A stretch of DNA of 64,000 nucleotides, taken from NCBI RefSeq assembly GCF_036884655.1, contig NC_088348.1, positions 25,880,501-25,944,500 of the forward strand, given 5' to 3'. Within the stretch, counting starts at the first letter, position 1; every line of letters begins with the position of its first letter. A program made the translations under genes and the position numbers. Positions 47,901 to 60,889 of the stretch are shown in pieces. The notes under the pieces are model-generated. The model had not been told where the DNA came from. It worked only from the letters and a program-made list of their open reading frames with translations, and ran no database searches. The stretch is from Musa acuminata AAA Group. Lineage: Eukaryota > Streptophyta > Magnoliopsida > Zingiberales > Musaceae.

Positions 47901-50900
47901 CATTCAATTGTCAATAGGAAAAAGAAATTGCATTCATTCTTTAATGTTCCTATTTATGTTCCTTTCTGTCATTCTATAAGCCCCCATGTATAAGAAGAAA
48001 GAATTAAAATGTAAGATAAATACAATCCAGAAATATTAGAATACATGTAGACCTTGAGTCAGCTCTGAGAACTCGATTATTTTTATGTAATAAATGTAGA
48101 CCAGTACACATATCAATAAAAGAACAAAGCCTGGATATGCATATAAGCAGAAAATAAGTTACACAAAGAAGTAGCAAAATAAACCTGAGAGAAATATCCC
48201 TGGAAAGCAGATCCATATAAAGAAGTAAGATCAACCCCATAATAGTTGTGCTGCTGCCAAAATAGGGCCTACATAATCACAATTAGAGAATGTTATGTAC
48301 ATATCAGGGCTGAGCATAATGGCACTTTTTAATGAAAAATATCACTAATGACAAAGCCAAACAAAACAGACCAAATACTCAAAATAAACAACGAAAAAAT
48401 TGTAACCGAAAATGCATGACACGAGTAATTCCAATGCATGAAAAAGCAACCAAACTAAATGAAAGCTCATCGAGTTATAGAAATTAAACAACTACATTCT
48501 CTAATGTATTAGAGGCTTTAATGCCTCTTTCTTTAATCAATGAAGAAGGCGGCTTTATGACACAAGTACCAGAATACCAAAATCACCTCAAGGGCAGACC
48601 AGCATTGGAATGTGGTGGTTGGAAACTTTACAAGTCAGATAATATGAGGCTTTAATGCCTCTATCTTTAATCACTGAAGAAGCAGACTTTATGAAACAAG
48701 TACCAGAATACCCAAATCACCTCAAGGGCAGACCAGCATTGAAACGGGGTGGTTGGAAACTTTACAAGTTAACTAATGTTTTAGAGGCTTTAATGCCTCT
48801 TCTTTAACCACTGAAGAAGCAGGCTATATGAAACAAGTACCAGAATACCCAAATCACCTCAAGGGCAAACCAGCATTGGATTGGGTTCTCGAAACTATAC
48901 AAGTTAACTATAAAACCTTGAACAGCATCTTGTCTATAAACATGTTTCTGGATCTCTTCAACATTATTGCTGCAGCGTCAAAGATCAAAAAAAGCTCAAA
49001 TAGAAAGCAGACTAGACTCCATCAAACTCGGATCAATCAGGAATAGCACAAATTGATCTTCAAAGAAATTATACCAGATAAAATTGATGATACTGAAGCA
49101 TAAGTGGCAAAGAGATATTAAATATTTCAAAGGGATAAAAAGGAAACTCAATTTATGATCTGGGTCACTTTTGATAAGACTGATATGTACTGAAATATAA
49201 TTAATTTATCCAAACAAGCCTTGAAAGACAGGTTATCCTAATATATAATCTTCGATACACAGGTCACAAGTTAGCCTGTAGAAACAAAGTGTATGACACA
49301 TCAATCAGTGTGATTATCACCAGGTAGTATATTGCAAATGAATCCTGACTTGCAAGATGATTTGATAAAAATCTGTGTCAAATGTCTAAAACTCATATAG
49401 CAAAAACACTGCCTTGTAACATTTCCCCAAATTAATATTCTCTTAAGAGGGTCATGATCACCAGAATTCAAAAGAGCTGGCATAATGTTTCAAGGCCTGC
49501 ATAGACAAGCAACTTCCCTGAAAGGCTGAAACTATTGCACCAGTATATTAAAGGATAAAAGCTTAAGCACAAGCTTTCTCCATGTTGAACTTGAGTCAAA
49601 AAATAATAATAATTTCATATCCAATTTAACCAATATGATGTCCAGATCCATTAGCATAGCTTAAGTGTGCCTGAACAATGTAGCTTCCTACCAGGGCACG
49701 TTTTAAACCATTAATTGACACTCTTAAACGATTCCTTTCAATGAGGTTCTCATGCAAGCTATGTACTAGAATGATACTAAAAACTAGCATTTGATGACCG
49801 GAGAGCAACATTGGAAGACCCCTATCTCTACAGACAAGGATCTCAGTATCTATTCTGGAACTTAAATGTCACCATGTTGAGACTGTTCACAGTAAGGACT
49901 CAATTTTAAAGAAGTTGATACTAGTGCATTACACTAACCAAAAGTGCACGTATTTACAGAACCCACAGTTATGTTACATGGGCTGCCTTCCTTGTTTTAT
50001 GCTACTTAATTTTCCACCATTAATTAAACAAAGATTTTCTACTAGCAACTTGAACTTTAATATTGTAAATAGATTTACAAAGCACCAAACAGATAATTGC
50101 AGGAAAAGCCTATTTCTTAACAAAGTTATGCACAACAGGAAAAAAAAATTTACAAGCTATGAAGACCATATCCATGTCAGATCTGATTAGCCATGCAAAA
50201 TAAGATGTTCACAAATTTTTGAAAGAATTCAAATTCAGCTGCAAGTAAATTACAGTATACTAGATATATCACTCAGCCACTGTGATTAAGTTATAAACAG
50301 AATGGAACTGGTTCTGAATCAGCATATCTTCAAAAGCATAAAAAATAACTTCAGACACACCTATGCAAGCATAGAATATCCGCATGATTGGAACAGAAAA
50401 AAATACATTTAACCAACAAGTACCTTATTTGCAATTTCAACATAAAGATATTCATCGCTAAATGGTGCCATGTGTATCCTGCAAAGTCAGGAATCGAAAA
50501 GGTCAGCAGTCAGATGATAATGTTAACAAAATTATGGGACAAACAAATAAAAAGAAATCAAATATCCATTTTTTTGTAAAAACGTAGTTTTATGGACTTT
50601 TTGAGAGAGACAATGTGATACAGACTCTTTCAACAGAAGAAAATTCCAGAAATCATGTTCCAAGTTTGCTAAAGATGGTCAGCTATGTGCGATATCATGA
50701 GTTTGAGCACTAAACTAAGTTTCTACTTTCTACACAGTTTCAACCTGTATTATAAATGGCTAACAAGCTAAGAAGAACCAACAACTGATACTACTTTCCG
50801 TTGCAAATTATAGAAGTAAACTGAAGTGACACATTGGCATAATAATAAAGATCTAAACTATTTCACGTCTACTTTGCTCCTTCAGAATATGAGCTAAATC

Positions 50901-53900
50901 TATAAATAATACTCGATTGCATCTTACCAATGTATATGACCAATCATCAATAATTTCCCCCAAGTCTCCATATTATTTTATTTGGTGTTTACTGTTGTCT
51001 GATTGTCATTTGGAAGCTTCTTGACATCTGGATCATGTACAGACCTCCATCTTTAACAGCGACGTGGTTTTTAGTCTTGAATCAGATTGAAAGATCATAG
51101 GGAACAATAAATACTTTTTAGGAGTTGCTCCTTCTTTTGAATATAAAAAAATGCTTTGGTGTTATCGGGTGTAACACCTTGAGGTGTTTTGCTTTCTCAA
51201 TATTGTAATATTTTTTAGGAACAAAATTTGCATCATCATCCATTATTTAAGATATTTCACAGGACTGTTTTGGACATCTGTAAGTTGATTTATGTTTATT
51301 TTTTTTAGAAGTACAGTGTTCTACTTTAAGGTACTGAGTTTTATTTTTTATTTTTTTATTTTTTTATTTTGCAAAAGGATAAGTGGTGAAAGCAGGTTTT
51401 GATCTCAACACCTTGTGATGATTGACTACATCTTTACCCGTTAACACCTTCAGACCCATGTATTATCCCATGTATGATAATTCAGGCATAAAGACATGTT
51501 TTTGCAAGAAAAGCATAAATCATTTCGAGTCAACCGAAAGTCTGACATGATCAATTCTAGATGTTGATGTGGCTGCCGGGATGACGTGATCAAATCTGAG
51601 TAATCTTTCACATGCATGTTTCTTTTTCCACTTGAATTTTGTTTGTGATCTTGCTTCATGTAATGGATAATCTCCTCCCCTCTTCAAGCTGAGTTTTGTT
51701 TGTGATCTTGTTGAATCTAATGTATAATCTACTCTTTATCTCTAAATTTATTACATTCCACATAATCTGTGTCTTCACAATGCATGTTTGTGTTTAATAC
51801 TTTAAAGATTATTTAATTAGAAATTTATTTCATTTAATAAAATAAAATATAAAAAATATTGCTATGTTCATCATAATTAGTTGAAAATTGATAACAAAAG
51901 TTTGATTGTATTAGTTAACAACTCATGCTTAATGACTGATTTTTTTATATTATTAGTAATAATAATTTTTATTTCGCTTCTACTTTAGTATTTAGTAGCT
52001 ATGGTTGCTTTTCCATTTTTTGTGTTTTTATTATCGTAAATATTTTTAAAATATTATTTAATTAAACATACAGTCTGACCAGTTGACCCACTGGTTAAAC
52101 CCGTGACCCAGTGACTGGAGGGTCGGTTGGTACAGAATTGATAACCATGCTCTAAATTGTAAATAAGGGATTCTCTTCTGTATAGTGTTTGTTATGAGTT
52201 AGTAAGATGATTTAATGAGTAAGTTTGTTGGAGTCTTTGACCTAGATATCTCATCTCCACCTAAATATTCTTTCTTTTTCACTTCTCTCTGATACCCACG
52301 ATGACTTGCATCAAATCATATCTGATAATACTGACTACAGTTATTTTGCACATAGACTTTCACCCCACAGCGTCCAATAGCAACCAAAGGAAAAAAAAGA
52401 AAGACCCCATGATTTGATCCACCCAATCTGAAAAAACAAGAACTTTTAAAATCTACGGCAGATCTCAATTAATCTAGATGCACCAGACCTTGATGTACGT
52501 AAATTTTCTTCTCAAACTATTACAACCAGTCGGGAAAGAGGTCAGCACTAGAAAAAGCAGCACTAGATAAGGTATGAAAATATGGTCAGCAACCTGTATG
52601 TATCAAGCATTGCTAAAAATTTAAGTTCCTTGCATAAGCATAGGAATGATAAACAGTTTTAAGTACCTTCCTAAGGATGGAAACATCTTCCCATCAGGGA
52701 TAAGGAATCGATCCCTTGCAATTACATATGTCTCTAACATCCTTTCATTTACTAATAGGGTGCCTGAAAATTTTTAAAGAAGATCAATGATAACATAAAC
52801 CAAGAAAGGTCATTGTTTGTAAGCAACTTGTATTATTAACATCAGAGAAGATAAGCTTCTGATGGCTTGTTCCATGTAATGGTTCAATGAGTTGGAAGCT
52901 AATTCCTTTTGCAGAAAAGTCAAAACATCCCACAGAAACTGACCAATATGCATGTTTAATCAACCCAATTATACAAATCAATTGAATTTTTTTCATAATT
53001 AAATTCATATCAATAAAAGCAAAGCCTAAACCCAATGCACAAACACAACAGCAATATAATACAAAAAAACTACCCGAGTCATCAATTAAAAATAAGAAAA
53101 CAAAAATGTTTAATCATAATTCTGCACAAAGCAATTGTTCTATGAAGCAAAGCACACCCACAGAGTATGAAAATAGTTGTGCCCAAGTACATGCTGCATC
53201 AAGGCATCACATCACATTCAAAAATTCTTAAACTCTTATATATTTTTTTCTTAGATTTTTTTCTTTTTGAAACAGACCATATAATCTACTTATATCTCCA
53301 CTTTTAAATAGTTCTACTTAAACTAATATATTTTAAGTAAATTTTAAAGATTTTAATCCCAGTAATTATTTCATGCAGATCTCATGATGGTTAAATTGTT
53401 TTAGTAATAAAAATATTGCATGATTGATTGTAGAATTTCAGTCCCAGATGAGGGCATCCAGCACACACCATATCACATGAAATGATCAGAGCTGCAAAGT
53501 TAATCTTCCAAATGCACCTTATACTAAAGCCAAACATATGATTAAAGCTTTCATTCAAAATTTCATAACAAACAAATAAGGAATAAATCTCTCTTCCTGT
53601 ATCCACAACATGTATTGAAATCCTAGCTAACAATAGCATACCATGATTTTTCCAGAATATTAAAATTTGTATAAAGAAGATTATGTTATCCTTCCAAATA
53701 CATGAATGTCCAAATTCCTAAACACATTTCATTTTTATGTATTCCCATTTGTTTCAAATACAAAAGTATAATGCTCTCTCCTAATTTATTGAACATATGA
53801 TTGCATTACCATCATTACTAGTCAGAATCCAGTAAAGCTGTCTCATATTTGGCTGATTTCTTGGACATGGACATTTTCACCAATAGCTAAAATCAACTAG

Positions 53901-56900
53901 TGTCAACTGATTTAAAAGGGCTCAATAAATCGCTGCCACCATCTGCCTACCATCGACTGACTTAAGCTAATACTAGAGCTGAAATGACTGATACAGCTCA
54001 TTTGTGCTCCTGCACCTCCCTTTCAATCCCCCTCCATCCTGCAAGCCTCATGCTCTACACTAAATCGAAAAGTTCATGTTTTAGCATATAACATTGCTTG
54101 AGATAATAGATAAATTCATAGTTAGATCATCCAACATTGCTTATGTAATAGCCAGCTTATTCCTACAAAAGGTTTGGGCTATAGCTTGAGACAATATTCG
54201 GGCACCATCCACATCAAAAAAGTTTGTTCTGAGTACATTCAAGATTTTCACCCACAAAATTTTAATCGTACAAGTTGGGACAGATACAGCATCACGAAAA
54301 CAAGAGGAGGAGAAGGCAGAGGAGGAACAAGAAAGGGTGCATGAGGAGGTGGTGGAAGAAGAGGAGAAGTGGAGGAGGAAAATGAGAAGGAGAATGACAG
54401 GAGGAAAGAGGGGCACAGGGAGGAAGAGGAGTAGGAAATGGAGGTGGAGGAGAAATGTGTTAGGATTCCTTAGGATCCCTTTATTTTTTAAGCTTTTGAA
54501 TAATGTTTATTGAGTCTGTTTAGTTCAGTTAGAATCGGGTAGAGATTTATTTAATATTTATTTATTATTAAGAGTCCAAGTCCTTGTGGACTCTAGGTGG
54601 AACTCTATAAATAGTGATGTAATCGTTTCTTTTGACAGACAATGAAATATTATTAAGTCTTTTGACAAACCCTAGGAGGTCGATCCCCTCAAAGTGATCA
54701 AGGAGGCCGATCCCCTCAAAGTAATCAAGGAGGCCGATCCCCTCGAAGTGATCATTCCCCCCTTTCTTCCATGATAAAACCCTAGGATCTTATCAAAGTG
54801 GTGTGGCAACAGTGAGGCTAGGTGGCAACACTCAGAGACGAGGGGAGGGGAAAATGACAAGAGAGAAAGGGAGAGAGAGAAGGGGGGATCAGAGATGAAA
54901 AAAGAAAATAAATAAATAAATAATAGCTGTCAGCTGTAAAATATTTGAAAACATAGGATACAGGTGCCAGACAGTAGCCTTAACACCTGGTACCCCCCAG
55001 TTTTATCCATTAAAACCAAGCAGAAAAGCCCAGTTCGGGTGGATTATCGAGCAGTAACTCCTGATTCAGAACAGACAGGGGAAAATCTGCCGGTCCATGT
55101 CCCACTTTCAAATTGGACCGGTAGATACACATTGTTACGGATCAGTCCACTTGGTTTTTAGTACAGATAACACCAAGGAAGAGAAAAACTAAAAGTCAAT
55201 AACAACATTAGAAACAAAGAGAAAAGCACCCACCCATTGGCTCAGAAATAAGTATATCTGCTTTCTCAGGTAGATCCACTTCCTCAATTTTACCTTTGAT
55301 AACCTGATCATCATGAACCAGATGATCATAAAATGAGTAGAGTTCTAAAGTTAATTACTATAGAAAAGTCCGACATGTCAACTTCAGTGATTAACTCTAG
55401 TAAGATCAAACCGTGATACGCTGTCCAAGTGATGGATTTCCAGCAATAAGCCTACGTGCATATTCTGCCATCTCAGATGCTTCTACAGCATAAACGTGTT
55501 TGGCACCTGCCTGAATATAATGAACAGGATAATTACTTTGTTCTCAAATGAATTAAAAAGTTTATCCATAAGTTTAAACATACCTGAGCAGCAAACAGTG
55601 AAAGAATGCCGCTACCAGCACCAACATCAAGCACAATACGACCAGAGAAATCTATACGGTTCTCAATCACTGCAGCATAATAGGTTCCTGAAATACCAAA
55701 GAAGTATAAAAATATAAATAAAAGATTTCATGGCAATATTCATAAATGAGAAAACTAAAAGTAGAGGTAAGATGACTTGATTAGTGTGTTAAAAGCAAGA
55801 GTTTGTTCCTTCTATAACCTAATAACATAATACAAGACCAACAGATGATGACTGATAGATATCCTTATTGTACAAACCTGTCCTCACATAGTCTTGTAGC
55901 ATATTTTGCTGATGTAGCAGCTGTCCATAATAATGGAAGTACATCTTGGCAGAAGTGGCATCTATTTTATTATCAAATTTGCTTTTAGGAGTTGTTAGTG
56001 ATCCATTCTCTAAAGGTCCACCTGAAAGAAAAAAAAGGACCATGATTAAACAAGTTACTATCAATTTAATGAAACAACGACTTGCTTAGTCAAAATGAAG
56101 AAACACTATTTTGTCACAACTGACAAAAGTATTGTTATGTATATTATCCTAATTTTATTGTCAAAGTTAAGTACAACAGTTTTCAGGAATTCAAATTAGT
56201 GAACTACATACAACATTTGAGGTCGTATAAAGCGACATATGCAGCAACATAAGACTGCATACTGCATAAGACCATGTAAGACCGCATAACAGTTAATGAT
56301 TCAAAATATGGTCAGATTTTCATATTTCTATTAGAAAATATTTGAAACTTTCAGCCTTTAACTTAATATTAGAGAGTTTTGTCAAGCTTGTGTATATTAC
56401 ATTAGATTGTGATTATAGGATTTAAACATTTATCTTGTATGAGTTATGTGGTAAAACAGTGAATCCAACAGAAATCTAGTAGTTCTTTTTTATAATTTGT
56501 ATATCTACATGTAACTTGCCTTACCATGCTTGAATGAAAAGATATATTGTCAACTAACCATATAGTGTGATTACATTGCATGAGAAAGTTTATATTCACT
56601 ATTTTAATACTTTTCTGAAATTAATTTTGTAAATTTCTTAAAATGGAACCTGTATATGTGTGTACGCATGCACCAATGCAACTGCATGCTACAGATGCAC
56701 CATATGCAGCAACATGACCACTGCATACCACTTCCACTTTTAGAAACTTTGATCTAGACATTGACAAAATTCATTACATTTTCAAATGGACAGAAGATGA
56801 AATAACATAATCCCAGAAAGTAAAACCAAAATGCAAAGATGTGTCAAACACCTAGCTGCATCCATGACAGTACGTACACCACAATGGAAAAACAATACCA

Positions 56901-59900
56901 AAATGTGTCACGGACATGTGTCAAACACCTTGGTTGCATGGCTCACGCTAAAATCAATGTCCAAGTATATGTTGAAAATTGTGATTTGCTATGAATTAGA
57001 GATGTCGACTTACAATTTCTTAGGTTACAAAGATGTTTGATAGCCATATGAATTTATAAAAGGTAGACATCAGATGATCAAAGTGTCTTTCAAACAAAAT
57101 GTCACAATACAACTTGGAACAAGAACATAGCATCACAAAGGAATCAAGGATCCGTATCATGGACCAATACTGGTTTTGCTAATGGTTTTGCTAACCTTTG
57201 GACCATTATGATGTTAGTATAGTACTGGGTGGTATACCGATTTGTGCTGCATGGTATCATAAAATGCAATAACAAGGTGTTTACCAGTATCAATCTTTAT
57301 GTTTTGACACTGGTACATGGTCAGATCGGCAAATAACAGCCACGTACGCAAACATGATGTGTAAGTGTACTGAGTGTCATATGATTAAAACAGCAATCCG
57401 TCACTCCAAGAAATTGTCAATGCCAATATTCAGTAAAAGAAACCAAGCCAAGTAATGCCTAGTAATTCATCCAAATTATAACTTTGTAACGAATTAAAAA
57501 ACAGTAACACATGAAAGGCCCCTAAGTCTAGAACCCTCAAATTGCATTTGCAACACAAAGTACGGTTTTTCAAAATCTTTTTCAATGACTTCAGACCAAA
57601 GAAAATTAATACCACATGTCAGAGCTTGCTGCATAACCTCTAAAGTCACAGGTCATCCACTTGGAAATCAAATTTCATTTAAGCACTAAAAAACACAAAA
57701 ATGTTAGCTTCCAATATCCTCTTTTTGAGTTTACTTAACCTTAAAAAGATCAAACAAAAAAAAGGATATATGCATTTTCCACTAAGAGCAAAGATCTTAA
57801 AATAGTATCATAAAGACATTGTAGCAATTTCAAATAAATGATACCAGTTTTTGCAACAACCACTCCAAGCTTCCACTGTTCAAAGGCCAAATGAAAAGCT
57901 TTGGTTTCATCCTTTGTATTGAAACCTATCTTAAATACTCTCGAAAAATATTTCTGCATCAGAAATATTAGAAAAAGCAAATGCAGTTAATGGATTTGAT
58001 TATGAGACAGGGAAGAGTTAGACTGTATCAATCTAAAAAGGCACACAGCTATAATTTTCACAACCCATTAACAGTTAAAAAGCATATACAACAAAAGAGT
58101 AACACAACCAAAGTGAAATAGACTAATATGTGCAATGCAGTTTAGCACAGATGCCAAATATTTTTGGAAAAACTATCAGTGTCTAGTTTACAATAAGCTT
58201 CTCAAAAGTTATTGTTCACACTAGTGTAAGTAAAGATTAAAAACAACAACGGACATGACTTGATATTTCCAATCCGAAAGTTTATGTTAAATTTGGATCA
58301 TATGACCATAGAATTCAACAAAACCACCCGACATAGTTAAACCTCATGAACTAATTGAGTTTCAGATTTAGTCATGTTTGAATAAGCCAAGTTGCAATTT
58401 GTTAAGTATTTCACGTTTTATTTATTTCAATAGAGTACAAGTTAATTATGATTGGTTAGAGTTAGTTATTAACTAGTTATAACCTGTTACAACAAGTTAT
58501 GTTTTACAAAAAATGAAACCCAGCCTAACCACCCAACTGTCTAAATTTAACTGACCTTCTTCCTACTTACCCTATTGTCTAATCTGCACATGAAGCGTTC
58601 AAGGTTACCTTATCGTCTAGAAACCATATTTTCAAAACTCCAGATCCCTATTTCAGTAACCCTTTGTGAGATTACGAGAGTAGCTTTTATCCCATAATTC
58701 CTATAAATAGAGATGTCTGTAATTACCAAATTAGTTTAACAACTTATTATTTTCTCTCTTTTCACCTTTAAGAAGCTCTTATAGAGTCATTATCCAATCA
58801 AATTTACCCATAAAATCTTATCGATGTTTAAATTATGTACTCTTATAAGATTCTATTGTACTTTCTTGAGTAGAAAAGCATTTTAACAATTACATCTTAT
58901 AGAAATTCTGAAATATTTTAACACTTCTTGGCAGTAGCTATTGTTGTAACACAATCATTTATGTACATTACCCATTCCTTATCAGACTAGCATATGCAGA
59001 ACATCTGATAAAGTTTTTAATTGAGATACCCAGGAATCCCAAAAGATTAAGCTTTTAGGAGAGGGTCCAACTTTAGAATTCCCTCTCATATGAAAGCCAG
59101 TCTAGGGTTGAAGTGTAAACGAAATCCATGTGTATGGTGCAGGCCCAAATGAAGAATCGGTATGTTTTTAATTAAACACTGAGAAAAATGAACATACACA
59201 GTCTTTGAACTCATGACCTACTTTGATACCATGATAAAGGTTTTCATGACCTACTTTGATACTATGATAAAGGTTTTAAGTGGATTTCTAGTCATTCCAA
59301 AAAGCTCAAAATTTTGAAGAATGGGCCCGAAATATTCATAAGTTTTAACAACATCTAAGACTATTCAATTTCACACCTTGATAAACAAGTCGACATGAAT
59401 CATCAGCAGCTTTAACAAGTTCTACATATCTCCTCATATTCACTTTTTTGTTCAATCAAATTGTTTCCTCTTTTGTAACAGCAATTTCTGCCAAAAAGAA
59501 ATTAAATTTACATAAAACTCTTTTACGGCCTTATAATCTATTCCATGATAAGGGTATTATCAAATTTGACAAGCACACTGTGTAACGCGGAGAAGGAACT
59601 TGTTAAACGAAATAATAAATTCTACTGAACCAACTATGTGCAACCGAAAAATACATTATGACAAAACATCAACGAGAATGAGAATCAACCATCATTTAAA
59701 GGTAAAACTGTAAATATCAGTAAATCAAGTGGATGATTCAAGTAAAGTAACAAAACCTCTTCGGGGTCATCGTCTCCCGTCTCATTGGTCACGCACAGCA
59801 ACTCCAGCAGACCTAACTTGAAGATCTGGACAACAGACGATCCGAAGACAAAGACAAGGGTAACAAAACATCACCCACATTCTCCAGTACCCAGCACCAT

Positions 59901-60128
59901 AAAACAAAGAAAGGCAGAAAGGCATCGAACCTGAATCTTCTGAAGATCAAGGTCAAAAACAGGGACGGGCGAGCACGGCTGGTGGAACCGAAGACGAGAG
60001 CAGCCGGAGCGGTCGTCGGAGAAGAAGGCGGAAGCGGCGGAGGAGGAGGGAGCAGAGGACGAGAGGTGGGAGAGAGTGATGGAGGGAAACACCTGCGGGC
60101 CTTGCTTCTGCCCTAAACGATCCTCCAT
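41994..60128 (-). CDS. Type I protein arginine methyltransferase PRMT4 (CARM1 orthologue), 15 exons, 550 aa
   Basis: Exons from the start: 59931-60128, 59757-59825, 57845-57953, 55878-56021, 55584-55687, 55412-55510, 55234-55303, 52667-52763, 50424-50478, 48185-48268, 45251-45328, 44637-44740, 43076-43248, 42826-42980, 41994-42107. All phases join. The N-terminal third is the CARM1-type PH-like domain. [20 protein letters not shown] leads into the catalytic core. SAM-binding motif I is VLDVGAGSG (192-200). The double-E loop is [15 protein letters not shown], with Glu 262 and 271. The THW loop is at 419-421. The enzyme makes asymmetric dimethylarginine on histone H3 and other nuclear proteins. 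In Arabidopsis, PRMT4a/b act in flowering and stress. All catalytic marks are intact and the length fits the family. The last exon (ending C-S-G-S-stop) is poorly conserved and less certain. Confidence 0.94.
42514..42820 (+). repeat. 147-bp tandem duplication in PRMT4 intron 14
   Basis: GATTGGCACTCAGATAAATA starts copies at 42514 and 42661. The match runs through TATTTAAATCCATGATTCC to CTCAGTATATTACATTTTCT, differing at very few positions. A third partial copy (TATGAATAAA-TCTCAGTATATTAC) abuts the donor of exon 14. Confidence 0.95.
43478..43600. repeat. ACCGG-rich transposon remnant
   Basis: CATGGTTTGCTAAACCGGCC begins like the CATGGTTTGC end of the 13.8-kb hAT-type element. The interior has GGCC and ACCGG words. 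No second end or target duplication is clear. A related GGTTAAAC/GGTTGGTAC patch lies at about 52075-52150 and ends near AACCATGC. Confidence 0.35.
44771..45112 (+). repeat. Triplicated 113-116-bp tandem repeat in PRMT4 intron 11
   Basis: Copies begin at 44771, 44884 and about 45000. Each has AGTTTTTGGGATTTCAAGAA, ATATAAGTT-ACCAT, and CACCATTT-G-ATATGACATT. The left copy starts about 30 bp from the acceptor side of exon 12. Confidence 0.95.
45424..45843 (+). repeat. 210-bp tandem duplication in PRMT4 intron 10
   Basis: ATGCCCTCAACA-AAGATGG followed by TAAAACACAT occurs at 45443 and 45653. GATTAACGCAACTGT and GATTGGCACTAGTGT, then ATCCCACCTAAG-A-AAGCA, follow in both. Divergence is moderate. 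Confidence 0.85.
48501..48905 (+). repeat. Triplicated 134-138-bp tandem repeat in PRMT4 intron 9
   Basis: Three copies of GAGGCTTTAATGCCTCT start at 48512, 48646 and 48784. Each continues with ACAAGTACCAGAATACC, AATCACCTCAAGGGCA and ACCAGCATTG. GAGGCTTTAATGCCTC is itself an imperfect inverted repeat, so each unit begins with a short hairpin. The plus-frame peptide [16 protein letters not shown] repeats in variant form. I do not recognise it. Confidence 0.92.
51634..51745 (+). repeat. 57-bp tandem duplication in PRMT4 intron 8
   Basis: TTTTGTTTGTGATCTTG followed by TAATG-ATAATCT-CTC occurs twice, starting at 51634 and 51691. Confidence 0.8.
54290..54455. repeat. Purine-rich GAGGAG tract in PRMT4 intron 7
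   Basis: Repeats of GAGGAGGA, GGAAG and GGTGG on the plus strand produce a Ser-rich open frame on the minus strand. It is low complexity and resembles the tract at 580-745. Confidence 0.75.
54458..54795 (+). mobile_element. Putative solo LTR, 338 bp, in PRMT4 intron 7
   Basis: It starts TGTTAGGATTCC and ends GGATCTTATCA, giving the TG...CA form and roughly inverted ends. The flanks AAATG and AAGTG agree at four of five bases, an aged 5-bp target duplication. Inside are TCTATAAATAGTG, a TATA box, and downstream AATGAAATATTATT-like sequence, the usual LTR promoter and poly(A) order. No second copy or internal region was seen. It lies antisense to PRMT4. Confidence 0.5.
54674..54754 (+). repeat. 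Three copies of a 27-bp repeat within the LTR-like element
   Basis: AGGAGG-CGATCCCCTC followed by AAAGT-ATCA (GAAGTGATCA in the third copy) begins at 54674, 54701 and 54728, with one or two changes per copy. Confidence 0.97.
58400..58923 (+). mobile_element. Putative LTR, 524 bp, in PRMT4 intron 2
   Basis: It begins TGTTAAGTATTTC and ends GAAATATTTTAACA, so the ends are inverted repeats with TG...CA. A TATA-like CCTATAAATAGAGATG lies at about 58700. No clear 5-bp duplication flanks it, and I found no partner LTR. The assignment rests on the ends and the internal TATA only. It lies antisense to PRMT4. Confidence 0.38.
59212..59277 (+). repeat. 33-bp tandem duplication in PRMT4 intron 2
   Basis: CATGACCTACTTTGATAC then ATGATAAAGGTTTT occurs twice, at 59212 and 59245, with one base changed. 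Confidence 0.95.
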
Positions 60129-60344
60129 TGCTTCGCCTCTCGCCCCCTCTTACCTCCCTTCCGCTTTCAAAGGCTAGGGTTAGAGCTCAGCGAGGGATCA
60201 GAGGTTAGGGTTTGGTTAGGAAGCCAGTGATCGGGGTTTTGGAGGGGGAAGAGCAGCGGCACCGTCTACGAAAGCGTGTACGCAAAACGATCTTTCAGCG
60301 TGAAGAGAGGCGTACTAATGGAAGGTTACATTATGACACCATAA

Positions 60345-60860
60345 TTTTTTATATTGCTATATGAATTAAAGAAAGTTTGTTTTCTCAAATAAGTCTCAAA
60401 GCGGTTTTATATTTGTATTCCGATTATATTTTTTAATAAAATATTTTTTTTATATATAATAACAGATGAATTCGAATTTGAGACGTATTACTCATATAAT
60501 AATATACTAACTGATCAGATACCTCAATAGAGATAGTATAATTAATATATTAATCTTGTAATGAAACATAATTTCATAAGATTAAAGCTATAAGTGTAAT
60601 TTCATTCTTATATTTATTTTGATCATACCATGGTTATTTTATATGGATGAAATACGAGATAATTACATATTATCCTCTATATTTGAATTATATTAGCATC
60701 GTAATCCTTATTCTTAAAAGTATTTACATTAGGATCCCTATAGTTAAATTATAAAAATAAAATAAATAATCCTGTTTATCCTAATATTATCAATTACATT
60801 AACGAAAAATATAATATGTGACATCAAGTGCTAAATTAGTATGAAAGTAATAAGCAAAAA
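60345..60860. other. PRMT4 upstream region and AT-rich element end
   Basis: A TATA-like AATATAAAAAATT on the minus strand near 60345-60357 is a possible, weak PRMT4 promoter about 220 bp before its ATG. The rest is AT-rich and includes the module GTTAAATTATAAAAATAAA and TAATATTATCAATTACATT shared with the 28-29-kb elements. Confidence 0.35.
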
Positions 60861-60889
60861 GATAACTTGAATGTTTTTTCTATTTCTCA

